Position numbers and translations under genes: made by a program. Source: Gonatopus flavifemur (taxonomy: Eukaryota; Arthropoda; Insecta; Hymenoptera; Dryinidae). From it: DNA of 64,000 nucleotides. The stretch spans positions 5,952,001 to 6,016,000 of the forward strand of contig JAFFJZ010000003.1 of the NCBI GenBank assembly GCA_018340375.1. Reading direction: 5' to 3'. This document shows positions 13,165-25,311 of the stretch, in pieces (position 1 is the first letter of the stretch; each line of letters starts with the position of its first letter). The notes below the pieces were generated by a model. It worked only from the letters and a program-made list of their open reading frames with translations, was not told where the DNA came from and did not search any database.

Positions 13165-16100
13165 TCAGTCCGAATTATTAACGACAGAAGTAACAGTTGG
13201 AATTGTTTCTGATGTGGGGGCAGATTTACTTTTCCACAATTCTTGACACGCTGTCAACATCTGAAATTGAGAACAGAGAATATGAGGTTTTATTTTCACA
13301 GTTCGTATCACTCATAAAAGGCACGTGAATTTCAGGAAATTAAAAGTTCTCATGTAAGTATGTTAAACATACCCCACACTTGATGGCATTTTGTTCACTG
13401 GCGCACCAGTACGATTGCCCCCAGGTACAACTTCTTGTTCCGAAATCGGTGGTAGATCGACCATTACGAGAGGTTTTCATCGGGAAGTTCGTTATTCCGG
13501 CACAAAGATCCATTTTACTACACATTTTTTGTGGATCGACGTGTGATTTGAATAAATTAATCATAGTTTGTCCGTAAATTTCAACTTTCATTACGCACTG
13601 TAAGATCAATGACGAAATAAATTACGTGGACATTATTGGATCACTTCATGCACAAAGAATATATTGAATATATGAACTTTACCTTACTACGAATATTGGA
13701 AGGCACAAAAGCACATACTTTAGCTACAGTTTGTTCGATATCCTCATCAATTTTTGGATTATCGAGCATGTGATCGATGGTTGATATAATCATATTACAT
13801 ACGGTGCATTCTGTGATCTCCTCTATAAAACATATTGAAAATCAATAACCCTCCTATCGTATGATTTCTAAACTGCACTTTGAATTTAATGCAAATTCAA
13901 GTTACCTTCAAGATATTTCATACTATATTTACAAACACCCATCATTTGACATACTTCCTTGGGACTGATATCTTCAGATAAAATATCGATTATCATGTCA
14001 CCATATTGTTGCACGTAATCATTGCATTCTTTGGACATTTTTTTGGGAAGAACGCGGCATGCTCCATGCAACAGTTTTTCGAATTCTTCTCTAGTTGACT
14101 CTTCACGCATTTCTTTATCGACATACCCCATCACGAGCTCACAAACCGTACAGACTGGGCCGTCCATGAACTTTTTTCTCTTGATTGGATGTAAAGGGTA
14201 TTCCGGGATTTCGTTTGAAACTGCATCATATGGCAAAAATAGTGATTAATAGTATGAATTCATAGTAGAAACAGCTGGGTTATTGTAGATTTTTCAATAC
14301 ACTCACTTATTTCTCCATCTTTATTCATAGGGAACATAATCGTTGGTGGTGGTCCAACATGTTTCTTTGGATCACACAATTTCAAGTAAACGCATACTTC
14401 TTCGGGCGAAAAATCTGCTATTAACATATCTATCAATTCATTACTGTAACTATCAACGAAATCTTTGCATCCCTCTTTTAGACTTGGATTCAGATGAGAA
14501 CATAACTTATTCAACGCTGCCTCGATATTGGCCTGGAAGAATCAGATGTGAGAATGGGAAAATTTGATTATATCACCATGTATGTAAAATCTTACCCTAG
14601 TCTTGTTATTCTTTATTTGATTTTCTAGATCTGTTACAGCCAGTAAGCAAAGTGGACAGCTTCCTTTTTTCTCAATTTTGGAATGAAGCATTTTCTCTTG
14701 AGGTAATGTTTCCAAAACTTGCAATAATGTTTCTGGAGCACATAAAGCTAATTCCGGACAGACCTATAAAATACATCAGTTAGTACGTGATGAATTCCAT
14801 TACAGTCCTATGAACCCCTATAAACTTACTTTAGCTGGATCAGCTTCGTGAACTAACAAACTAATCAAAGCGGCACCATATTGATCGATAAATTCATCAC
14901 AATTGTTGATTACAATTGGCAATCTATGGCACACATTTTTAACTAATTTTTCTATTTTGTCCTGTAAAAGAATTAGATTTGTTATTACATTTTGTTGCAG
15001 TCATAGACGATTAGCATCCCGAATAAAGATTCTTACTATCGTTTTGGGATTCGTCAAGGTCTCTTGTACGTCATGTACCACAAATTCGCACAAATAGCAT
15101 AAATTATTGCCGTTCACGTCTTTTCGTGGGAACGATAAGCCATAGAAAGGAGGTATGAGTCTTTCGATCGGCAATTGCTTTTCTTCCGGCTTCAAACTTT
15201 CAAAGTCCCTCCCCATATTGAGAGCTCTATCGCTCTGTTTTTTAGCGTTTTCCATAATTTGGATCGCCATTCGATGTTGTTCGGAAGGAAGCAGAGGTGA
15301 GATTCTTTTCTATTTGTTGCAAGTAGAAAAATTCTCATGAATCAAATTTATTTCTGTTCAATGAATTCAAGACAGTCAAATAAAAATTCTTACTTGTTCT
15401 GTTTTGCCTGGAGCAGGACATAATCCACACATAGTACAAACAGCGTTGCTATTCAATCCTTTGATCAAGTACGTGTAAATTTCATAATAATATTTATCCA
15501 CAATTTGTTTACACTGGAAACAAATGAATCATGCAGTTTAATTTATATGTGTATTCTGAAAAGTCAAAATCACAGGTATCATATTTAAAACTCACTTCAG
15601 TAGCGAAGGATTGAGTTTGGGAACAGAAACCCTCAAGTATGTCTTTGAATTCTATTACTGTGGTGTTAGCGATCAACACATCCCTCATGTGTCCCACTAA
15701 TTGTTCACACAATTTGCATGGAAGATCGTCACCGACGTCAACCATTCCAACACTGGATAACGGTCGAATATCCACTTTTAGAGCCTTGAATGAAAAAAAA
15801 TTGTATAAGGATTCATTTCTTACCGAATATTTCGATTAAGAATAATTCTGAATAAACACCTTTTCATCGTCACCCTCGTGTTGGTGATATTTCGCGGCAC
15901 ATTGACCAGACAAATGACAAATATTCTCACCATTGAACTCCGATCTTACATGACTGACAATATTTTTGAAATATCTTGTAACGATAGCCGCACAAGCATC
16001 CGAAAAAGAACTTAATTCTCCGCAAGCTCCCAACATTCGCAAGTATATTTCGTCATTAGGCATACCATCGATTTTGTTTTTCGCATGAGCCATGATAGTG

Positions 16101-19100
16101 TGACATTTCACGCATTCGTTAGGTTCCAATTCATCATTCGCTAACATGAATTTTTCTTTGTCGACCTAAAAAATCATAAGAATTAGAATTGGTACAGTAA
16201 ACAATGAAAAAAAAAAAAGAAGATGAAATTATGCTAATGCAATTCGCAATTCTACATCAAGTACACTTATCTTATCAAGAAAAATGTGGAAGAATGTTCA
16301 AATACGTTATAAATAGAGCGTTAATGTGTCAAGAGGTCAAATATCTTCTTAATGATGAAAATATTATACAATAAAACCCAGGGGAACGGATTGCAGTCAA
16401 CGGATCAATCTTGCAAAAATAATTCTTACCAAAAATTTCTTCGCTGCTTCTTCGGCAAGTAATCTATCTATCCTGGCGGAATTGCACAGACCCGCGACGG
16501 AACAAACCACAGATGGGTTCATTTGCGATGCCAATGTTTCCACCAGTTGAGGGATGAATTCATCGACCAAGCGTTTACATTCGTCAGCGATCAAGTTTAC
16601 AGGAATTAAATCACAACTTCCTTCCATAACCATCTTAATGTCATTTTGAGTTTCGTTGCTCTCCAGTTGATCACGTGCTTCCTTCACCATATTTTTACAT
16701 ATGGTGCATACATCGTCGGTATCCTCAGGCACCTCCATTTTCTCCCAAACCTCTCTTATACAGTGATGGGTCAAATCACAAGTAGCAGATGTACTGAAAT
16801 AATTTTCATAAAAAATATACTTACATTCTAACTGAATTCGATATATGATAATCAAAATTATATTATGTGACAAGAATATTCATTAAATCTCTACGTATGT
16901 GCAAACAGTAATTATATTTTAGATTAATCTACTTTATTACTATTAAATATTCGTGTACATTCACTTTCAACCTTGGGAGTGTATAATAACCACGTGTTTG
17001 AGCATATCTATTTAGACACGTAAGGTTGAAGCATTCAATGATAAACGCATTGCGACGCTTGTGAAAAATATTCAAATTTCCGTAGACTCGAAAAATAATA
17101 AAAAGGAGTACTTTTTCGAATAAATGCGAGCAGCACGTTTGCTCTTGTTTTTGAGTACAAGAATAATAATTTGAATAAACGAGTCTTGTAGCTTGTGAAA
17201 TCACTTTCGATCTCTAATCGTGGAATGTCGTTCATTATCAAGTGTTGGTGAATCAAAACAAAAAATATACCAAATAAACAACATGTGCGTCATTTCAAAT
17301 TGAACTCACGTGATGTTGTGACACCAGAAAGTGGGCCCCCATGTACATGCGTCCCTTCCCAAAAGGTGAGGGAACTTATCGGTGCCATCGTTCGCATTGA
17401 TGATGACGATAGCTGTTGACACTGAAAAAATAAAACGAATGAGTTGAATTGGGAGAGAACAATGCCCTATGAATGAAAACTGAAGGTAGCGAATAGAGAT
17501 ATTCTTGACTTCGATACCGTTACGTGAGACATGAATAAACTTTTTCCGTTTTTTTTTATGAAACTGTTTTGGAGACTGGTTTTGTCATTGCACCGCAGAA
17601 CATCGGTATTACTCCAATGAAGTGTTTTTTAACATGAGTTTTAAAAAATGTACGGAACGTGACAAGTTATTATCTGTTTCACAAACGCGCGATTCCAGTT
17701 CAGGGTTCATTGACCAATGAATGTGAAAGTTATCAGCAATCAAAATTATTCAAACTATGCTCAGAGAACGATAAAAGATATGGAACATGCTTTTAACGGA
17801 TGAGACTTTGAAATTTTGTCAAAATCGAATTTGATGCAACCAATGTGAGTTCGACAACTCAATGAAGGAAACACAGATAATATGAATTTGAATAGATTAT
17901 TCTATAGAGATCTTTTGTACGGTGAGAAAACATTTGTAATAGTCACTGATATTGTAAAAATTATTCAAATTTTAAAACTAATGGGAACAGTATGCAAAAT
18001 ATTGGACTCGTCTTTTCAGAGACCTCGAAAAGTGTTGCATAAGACATCTTCTTTTGAGCATTCAACAGTAAGTTTACAGTTCAAAAAGTAACAGATTGTT
18101 TTTCGTTCGTATCGGACCGGACCTGACTGCATCATTTTCCTCTCCACGCGCGAGTGACAAGTACTTTTTACATTTTTATTCATAGCCTTGTTCCAAAACA
18201 TACGATGAAGTAAGAACCAAAGAATTATCGTCATACATATTTTACGAGATTTATTCCATTAGATTCGAGTTATCTCACTCTGATATAGAACTAAACCACA
18301 CTCCAATACGATCATCAAATGGTGAACTTGACTTTTTTACTTAGCGTTAAGTTTGTAAACACATCGGGAAGCTATCTCGATGTATTATTATCATCGAAAT
18401 TATTACATAGTTCTTATCTCATGGTATTCCACCACTGAGTATAAAACACATAATACAGTTTTGTATTTATAAAAACTTGTTTTTATTATTACTGTGTCAT
18501 TGCCAACCCTTGCTGTTTTGATTCGAATGAACGAGAGAAATTTATCTTTGAATAACAAAAACAATAATAATCAAAATGTGCACACAGATTATTTAAGATA
18601 CTATAGCGAAATCCAAACTTTCATTTTTTTCTTCAAATTAGCGTGAGAATTTTCATCGACTCACTGTTCATGATAAATCTTTCCCGATGGAAAAAAAACG
18701 TGCTCTTAGTGGGAAACTGGAGTACAAACATCGTGAAAATAGGGTGGTCAGCGCCAATTCACTCTTCCCGTTGAAAACGTGTGAAAATGCTGCACGTTTC
18801 ATACACGTTGTAAGAAGCATCAATCGAGTGTTGGTGAAAAGTCATTTGCGAAATATGATCTGTATGATATTTTCATTTTAAAATTCAGTAGATTGTTGCA
18901 TGTATGACAGTAACAATGTCTAATCAAGTGGACTGAATTATGAAATTCAATAACTACTTAGCAATTGATTGCAGTGCAAGAAATATAAAATATGTGAAAA
19001 TGGATAAGATATCTTACGAGGTTTTGAAGTTACCGTTTGATTATCAACTAACAACCGTAACCCCAAATATAAAAGATGCGTGAAACTTTATGTATTGCGT

Positions 19101-22100
19101 ATCCAATATATTGAATGATTACTATACAATTTGATGTAATAATAAAATTAGGAGAAAAAAAATGAATGATGTTTAAGAAAGTGGTTATGACTTTTTTCTC
19201 CTAGATGCAATCAATATATTTTTCGAGTGCGAAATACGATAAAATTGACAAAATAAATTATCTGAAGTGAAACATTTCCGAAAATAACATCACATGTGAA
19301 TACGAGAAACACGAAACAACACAAAACGCATCACATCTTTTTTGTGTTTAGCATAATTCACCTTAGAATCGATCACAAATAACAGAGCACATTGAACGGA
19401 TACCTAAAGCGATATTTTACTACCTGAATAATGGAATCAAAGATGTACTTATTCATTCAATTTAATCACGCATTCGATTATCCCAATTTCCACGTACACC
19501 CTTGGCCAAATTAAGTGAAAGTATAATAATGATTCAATCAGTCTGGATTGTTTCTCTCAGCAATAATCAACTCAATATGAAAACTGATAACGAACCATTT
19601 AAATAAATAATTGAGTCCCTGACGGAATGGTCGGTCCATAATTTATTTTTCAAAAATGAGAAACTTTCCCCTAATACCAATAGTTGGTCTGTAAAAGTGT
19701 CTTGTACAATCGAATTGTTTATAATAAGCAATCAATTTTGCAGAAATAATTCAATATTCAGATTCTCTGGCCCAAAAAAACATGAAACTACGTTGAGAAA
19801 TCGAGCGAATACGCGAATCTTTCCTGCGGACCTTGATATTCAGTCGACGAACGACGCGAAATAATACTGAAAAATGTACTGTATTTTCTGTATTTTTCAA
19901 ACCAGTCAGTCCAATCGATCTGAAACTTTTCAAAAAGTGTTTCCATACATTAGTGAACAACTTTGTCGATGGGAGTTGTTTGTACCTCACATTTCCCCCA
20001 CCAGTTTTTTACCGAGAAGCTTGGAAAACATGCTTTTAACTTTGGATTAAAAAATCAGGAATTTGTTATCAAATTTTGCAAACACTTTCGTCATCAGGGA
20101 AGTCTTACGAATCAAAATTTGCGAGATTCATTGTGATACATCGAAAAACATTGAGTTTTGGAGCAAAACAAAATTTGACTTTTGTATTTTTTGATTCGAA
20201 AACTATTGATCATAAAAAAAAATTGTGGAGGAACAATTGTATTCATTTCTCGAAATTCCAATTTTGGATTTTGACGTGTGACGTCAGGGCTTGGACAATA
20301 TTTCTCCCGCTGTTCGAGCGCCTGTCGCCTTTTTCAACTGAACTCCTCAATCATCCGACTGACTACCCTCGTTTTTACAACGGCCAGACAGAAGATTCGA
20401 GCCAATGAGGAATAATTATGTGATATACAGATTTCAAGTTTAATTCAGAGTACATTCCCGGTATTATGGAACTTCAGTGTCCCGAAGAGTTACCAAGTGG
20501 AAAAATTTTCAAAATTGTATATAATTCGATATAATTTGTATATAAATTATATATAATTTTCACAATTTTTCCACTTGAATTAATGTTCCAAAAAGATGTT
20601 GACCCGAGTAAATACGTCTCGAACTTTCATTGACCTGACAACTTTGAATTGCATTACTGTTCCTGATGTCATTTGAATTATATACGAAAATTCCATTAAA
20701 AATTGTCGGAATAATGAACTTTCGAGACGTATTCAGGACATTCAGGACATATCTCTTTTGATATTCTATAACGAATTCCCGAAATCACAAAAGCCATGAT
20801 GTTAAGTGATATTCCTCAGCGCAAAATGTTGGATTTTCAACGACTGTGATCTCTAAATGATTGTAATGGGGTTCATTCGAAGAAAATAACAGGAAACAAA
20901 GTTTATCGATTCTCTTCATGCCCCGAAGATATAAATGAATTGTGTAGAATGCATGTGATATAATGAAGTCAAAGATGAAAGAAAAAAAAATCAATATGGT
21001 ATACTATAAACAAAAAGATTCTTCCAAGGCATATTAATTCCCATATTGGATATATATTCCCTATTTATCAAGAAACGTGGAGATTCATAAGAAGAACTTT
21101 TGGGAATCAAATTGTTTGTTCTCCCTATGAAATCGAAGTAAATCTGATATGATTTGTTCCTCAGAAGCACCGGAATACCTGGGTCCGAGGCACCTGGGAC
21201 AAACGCTAAAGATATTGAGATGAAATAATTTGTTCCCCTTATGAAATTGAATAATTATGCTGACTTGATTTTCGCTCGACATTGAATCCAATATCATTTT
21301 CTTAATCCTTACGTCAGTATTTATTGATAATTCTATATTCCATGACCGTTTATAGATGATAATGTTGTTAGTTTTCATTTCAACGGAATCAGAATGACAA
21401 TACTTATGACGAATATTTATGTATATATAAATTTATATACATATGAAACTTATTTTTACCAATACAAGAAAAACGTAAATTCTGTTTTGAATACATAAAT
21501 TATGATACCAGAGGACAAATATTATACATATTCTATCGGAATTACACAGTGTTTGAACAATGGAACGTTTGAATAAGAAACGCACTGAGGTCTGATCTCA
21601 ATTTAATTTCGATATTCAAATAATATGCACGAAACGATGGTCAACTTTCAGAAACTGGGTCGTTGAATTACTTTATTGAACAGTAGAAATTCAATAAACG
21701 ATATTCCTGTGAATAATTTCCAAGAACGTAATGGATAGTTTTAGCATCTTCTTTGGTTATCATTTTCTCGTTCAGATCAATATGTTATGATTGAGATATC
21801 ACAGCAACCCAGCTAAGGTTCAGGTATCTCAAAAATGTCTCGGCAAAGAATCTCAAATATATGTTATCAAATTTTTGAACATGTTTTATGCAATATGATA
21901 TGAAAAATTCAAGAACAGTGCATTCTTTGAAAACAAATTGTCTTTGAATTGTTCTCATCATGTTGCACAAGACATCCTCCAGAATGCTATAAAATATCAC
22001 TTAGATATCTGAATATTGATTGGCAAGGCCAAAACCAAATATTTAGTGACAAAGAAACAGATATAAGTTCCAAATGGTTCGTTGATTATTAGCTTCGATG

Positions 22101-23791
22101 AAATGTATGGAATTCGAATGAAGTTTCGGTTAGTCGTTTGTCGATGATAAACAAATCTTCTCTCCAATACGCAAAGAAACTTACATAAAAAAAACGAGGA
22201 AATATTGAAAAGAAAAATTTGCGCACAATGATTATTTCAATTAAATTCAAATTGATAAATAAATTATAAATAAAACAACAATAATCGCACACACAGCAAT
22301 CATGTTGTAAAAGTTTGAATCATTTATAAAAACAACACGAAAATTCAAATTTACAAAACCTTATTCATTATCTTTATGCATCTTCTCGAATTAACTCCTT
22401 GAGATTGAGTTTTTAACTGGGAACAGTTCCAATGGAACTGAGTATTTTGTTATTCGATTGTTAATTTGTTTCAATCAACGACTCAAACTTCAGCAACATC
22501 AGCAATTTTGCTGTGAAAGAATTCACGATTTGACACAAGTCAATTCGAGTATCTCTTTCTTCGAGTAACTGTTGTTCTGATATTGATCCTGTCCTTGGGT
22601 ATCATTTTTTCTTCAAATATATGAATTATCATGTTGCTGAAGTTTATGGAGCTATTGGGGATGTAAAATCTTGCAATGCATCCTCCAAATGGGAGATATC
22701 GGCCCCAAAGAGTCAATTCGAGGAGTTCAAACACAGAGATAATTCATCTGACTTTCTGTATTTGAATTTCCATTTCGTTTCTATTAACGATTCAAACTTC
22801 GAGAACATGAATTATCATATAGTTTTATCCATAACAAATAATTATCATTCCTCGTATTTGGATTATCAATGAAAACTCGTTCATCATCACTCACCTCCAT
22901 TGTTTCCAAAAACAAAGTGTACAAAATCTTTCAATACAAATTGATTGATTCTTATAACATAATTTAAACTATACATTTTTCAAATTCCAGAGAACTTTTG
23001 ATATCAAAATCATTGTACGAAGAACACTATATAGAGTTCTGAAATCATAATAGATTTCGCAATGATATTCAATAAAAAAAATTGTCCTCGCATAAAAGAA
23101 GAATATATAAATATCCTTATTGTGACGATACAAAATAAGATTCCTTGTATTCTCGAACGAAATTCAATATAATCAAATCACAGAAAATACATCCATAATA
23201 ACAAATACACCTAATTAAATTTATCTGTTCCCACAATGGCATTCACACTATCAATCGCATTTCCTTTGAGAAGAAGTAGAGTCTGAGTCACGGATCCATC
23301 ATCTGAGTAACTCTTTTCTCAATTATATGACTAATTATAAAGCAACATTCGATTTGATGACTTGACAAACGTGTATGATCAATAATACAATTGAATACAA
23401 CTAAATAATCAATCCTCCTTCGATATTCACGTTTCAATGTTTCTTTCCACAGATTGTATAGAAAGCAAAAGTTTGTATTTCATCATTCCCGTTCGAAAGT
23501 TTAAGTGATATGAGTAAAAATAATTACACTCGCTTACAAAGAGCGAAAGAATGAAAGAAAAAAATTAATAAAAACAAGATACTGAAAGTTGGGTTATGTC
23601 CGTATTCCTTCAAGAGAATGGAATATCGAGTTACCGGCTGAGAATCAGATGATGATGATGAATAACATGACGAATGACAAACCTACGTACGCAAGTACTC
23701 AAAGAAAACATAACAAAGAATGTTTTTTTACTAAAAAAATATGATACGTACCAGCTAAAATCGCGCTTAGCGCGACCAACGTCTCTTTCAT
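13165..23791 (-). CDS. Sap-r: Prosaposin-type precursor (saposin-related, 7 SapB + 2 SapA domains), 14 coding exons
   Basis: Secreted/lysosomal precursor whose SapB units are normally cut out to act as lipid-binding activators of sphingolipid hydrolases. Exons (minus strand, 5' to 3'): 23791-23752, 17421-17310, 16793-16430, 16165-15860, 15784-15596, 15513-15394, 15309-15037, 14961-14830, 14763-14596, 14532-14307, 14220-13906, 13822-13683, 13597-13373, 13260-13165. All introns are GT-AG and phases join cleanly to 2706 nt (901 aa plus TGA). Residues 1-23 are a signal peptide; 35-67 is a SapA domain (CTWGPTFWC); SapB units lie near 80-154, 190-261, 297-369, 448-520, 548-621, 667-740 and 754-827, each with the six expected cysteines; 852-879 is a second SapA domain (CTWGQSYWC). 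Glycosylation sequons include NIT at 49 and NET at 97. Basic stretches before SapB5 (KIEKKG) and SapB6 (KRKK) could be processing sites. The start is the only ATG giving a signal peptide that splices in phase. The symbol follows the Drosophila homologue; the family is certain, one-to-one orthology is likely. Confidence 0.95.
20494..20576. mobile_element. AT-rich foldback element, CAAGTGGAAAAATT termini, copy 2
   Basis: Perfect 14 nt terminal inverted repeats (CAAGTGGAAAAATT and AATTTTTCCACTTG) around TATATAATT repeats. Lies inside intron 1 of the saposin gene. Confidence 0.6.
20611..20732. mobile_element. Foldback element with AATACGTCTCGAA termini
   Basis: Inverted repeats at 20611-20634 and 20709-20732 with about 20 of 24 positions matching. 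The interior is AT-rich and non-coding. In intron 1 of the saposin gene. Confidence 0.5.
21115..21250. repeat. Pair of direct repeats about 110 bp apart
   Basis: TTTGTTCTCCCTATGAAAT near 21115 recurs as TTTGTTCCCCTTATGAAAT near 21229, each followed by similar A/T-rich sequence. It may be a small local duplication. Confidence 0.5.
23752..23791 (-). CDS. Sap-r: First coding exon of the saposin gene (signal peptide start)
   Basis: Forty nucleotides encoding MKETLVALSAILA plus one base of the next codon, followed by donor GTACGT. Joined across a 6.3 kb intron to 17421 it gives a hydrophobic core continuing ...VSTAIVIINA and then the SapA domain. It is too short to be found as an open reading frame. 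The assignment rests on phase, the hydrophobic leader and a good donor site. Another distant first exon cannot be fully excluded without transcript data. Confidence 0.8.
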
Positions 23792-24019
23792 TTTCTATAA
23801 CCGTTGAATCTCCACAACGATCGAAGAAATATTCACAAATTTTATACAAAAACTCACACTCTATTCAAAAGTCACTGTGCCGTTCGTTGGCAAACGAATC
23901 TCATCCAAAGGAAATGGATGGAAGAATTGCTTTGAACTCTAACAAGCTATCGATTGACGTTACTCGTCGAATAACGTGAAATAATAACACTGAATGCAGT
24001 CTCCATGTACGAGGAACTT

Positions 24020-24110
24020 GAGCTTGTCCTTTATCCAATGAAAGACACGAGTGGTGCGTCACGTGATCCGTGATGACGCATCTCATTGGCTCCCTCAAAG
24101 CAGCCATAAT
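24020..24110 (-). promoter_or_regulatory. Candidate promoter of the saposin gene with CLEAR-type E-box and CCAAT boxes
   Basis: At 24058-24067 the sequence is GTCACGTGAT, nine of ten matches to the CLEAR element GTCACGTGAC bound by MITF/TFEB-family factors at lysosomal genes. It lies about 270 bp upstream of the saposin ATG at 23791. Close by are a TGATGACGCA CRE/ATF-like site (24071-24080), a CCAAT box on the minus strand (ATTGG, 24085-24089) and a plus-strand ATCCAATG (24033-24040). Spacing and the lysosomal nature of the gene support a promoter; the transcription start cannot be fixed from sequence. Confidence 0.5.
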
Positions 24111-24701
24111 ATCGTAACAACGGAATGATTCGATGGTTTACAAAACTCTTGAACTCGTCAGGGACGGGTGAAGAAATTCGTAGGTGGTTTGATTCAAATT
24201 TATCAGTTATTGAACTATTTCATTTTTGAAGGAATATCTCGTTAGGAAATCAATCTTGTTTTCTCTTATTGGATATTAATACGTTCGGTATTTTGCAGGT
24301 TTGAGCAGTAAAGATTCCTTCATAGTTGCATTATGCACAAGGATGATTCATTGGTTACCTGACCTAGACAAGAAGACATTGTCTTTCCTAATGCATGGCG
24401 CAATTTTTTTGTCAACATTTGATGCATCGCATACAATGAATTCAAATTGGCCCCTATTCAGCATCAGCACTGCAAAATCGAAAATTTGCTGATCTGACTG
24501 AAAAATAGTCGTTACTCGTCGAAGTTGTTGAATAATCTATTGATTTACAGCGTCAAATTTAGAACTTCACTGTGGGTTCCAATGGATTTATTACGTTCGC
24601 TTCATGATCTTCATGATGTTGCTGAAATTTGAATCGTTTATTGGAACGAATTAGTACTCGAATAATAACACGATATTCAGCTATCCCTGACTGCACAATG
24701 T

Positions 24702-24949
24702 CCCTGGTAAAAATGATTTATATAAGACCACATATAAACCATAAACGACCATATATGAATACAGATTTCATATATGACCACGTATAATCCATATTCAATG
24801 CATATACGGCCCGTAAATGCATAAAGGTTGACATATATGGACCGTATATGCATTGAATATGGATTATATGTGGTCATATATAAAACTTCTGTCCATATAT
24901 GATCGTGAATGGTTTATATGTGGTCTTATATCAATCATTTTTACCAGGG
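24702..24949. mobile_element. Large near-perfect hairpin MITE with CCCTGGTAAAAATGATT termini
   Basis: 248 bp almost entirely palindromic. Two arms of roughly 110 nt match at about 90 percent, starting CCCTGGTAAAAATGATT on both strands. Arms contain repeated CATATATG/GACCACATATAA motifs. No open frame. It could fold into a long double-stranded RNA if transcribed. Confidence 0.8.
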
Positions 24950-24958
24950 GTGTTTCTG

Positions 24959-25216
24959 CACGGAAAAAATCAGTGATCCAAATTTTCGTTGATTAGTATG
25001 TCACTTTTGGAGAAGAATTCGTACACTGGATTTTAATAATTCGTTGACTCTTTCCATTATTTCGATGATGAAAATGAAAAGTAGATTCCATTGTTCGAAT
25101 AGTGAACACAGTTAACGAATTATTAAAATCCAGTATATGAATTCTTTTCAAACCTGTGCTCCGTCCAAAATTGACATACTAGTCAACTAAAATTTGGACC
25201 ACTTATTGTTTCCGTG
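24959..25216. mobile_element. Foldback MITE with CACGGAAA termini
   Basis: Left arm 24959-25049 and right arm 25110-25216 are inverted repeats (shared blocks TAGTATGTCA, ACTGGATTTTAATAATTCGT). Termini are CACGGAAAAAATCAGT and, on the other strand, CACGGAAACAATAAGT. Nine bases separate it from the hairpin at 24702-24949. Confidence 0.75.
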
Positions 25217-25311
25217 TGGGACGTTTTCTGAACGTTCAGGAAACCTCCCATACGTTCTATAAACTTTCCATAAACGTCCCAGTGGCACGTTGTGCTGTCT
25301 GTGATTACCCT
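25217..25311 (-). repeat. Copy of the CAGACAGCACAACGT family
   Basis: On the minus strand it reads CAGACAGCACAACGTGCCAC, then ACGTTTATGGAAAGTTTATA, ending AACGTTCAGAAAACGTCCCA. It matches 30160-30230 and 31253-31355. It directly follows the foldback ending at 25216. Confidence 0.65.

Larger units (their letters stand above)
17422..23751 (-). other. First intron of the saposin gene (6.3 kb), no coding exon seen inside
   Basis: Between the donor GTACGT next to 23752 and the acceptor TTTTTTCAG next to 17421. It holds AT-rich unique DNA plus foldback repeats (20494-20576, 20611-20732) and members of a repeat family with GTTGCTGAAGTTTG arms near 22470-22800. The short open frames inside lack splice context and do not look conserved. 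No nested gene is recognised. Confidence 0.7.
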
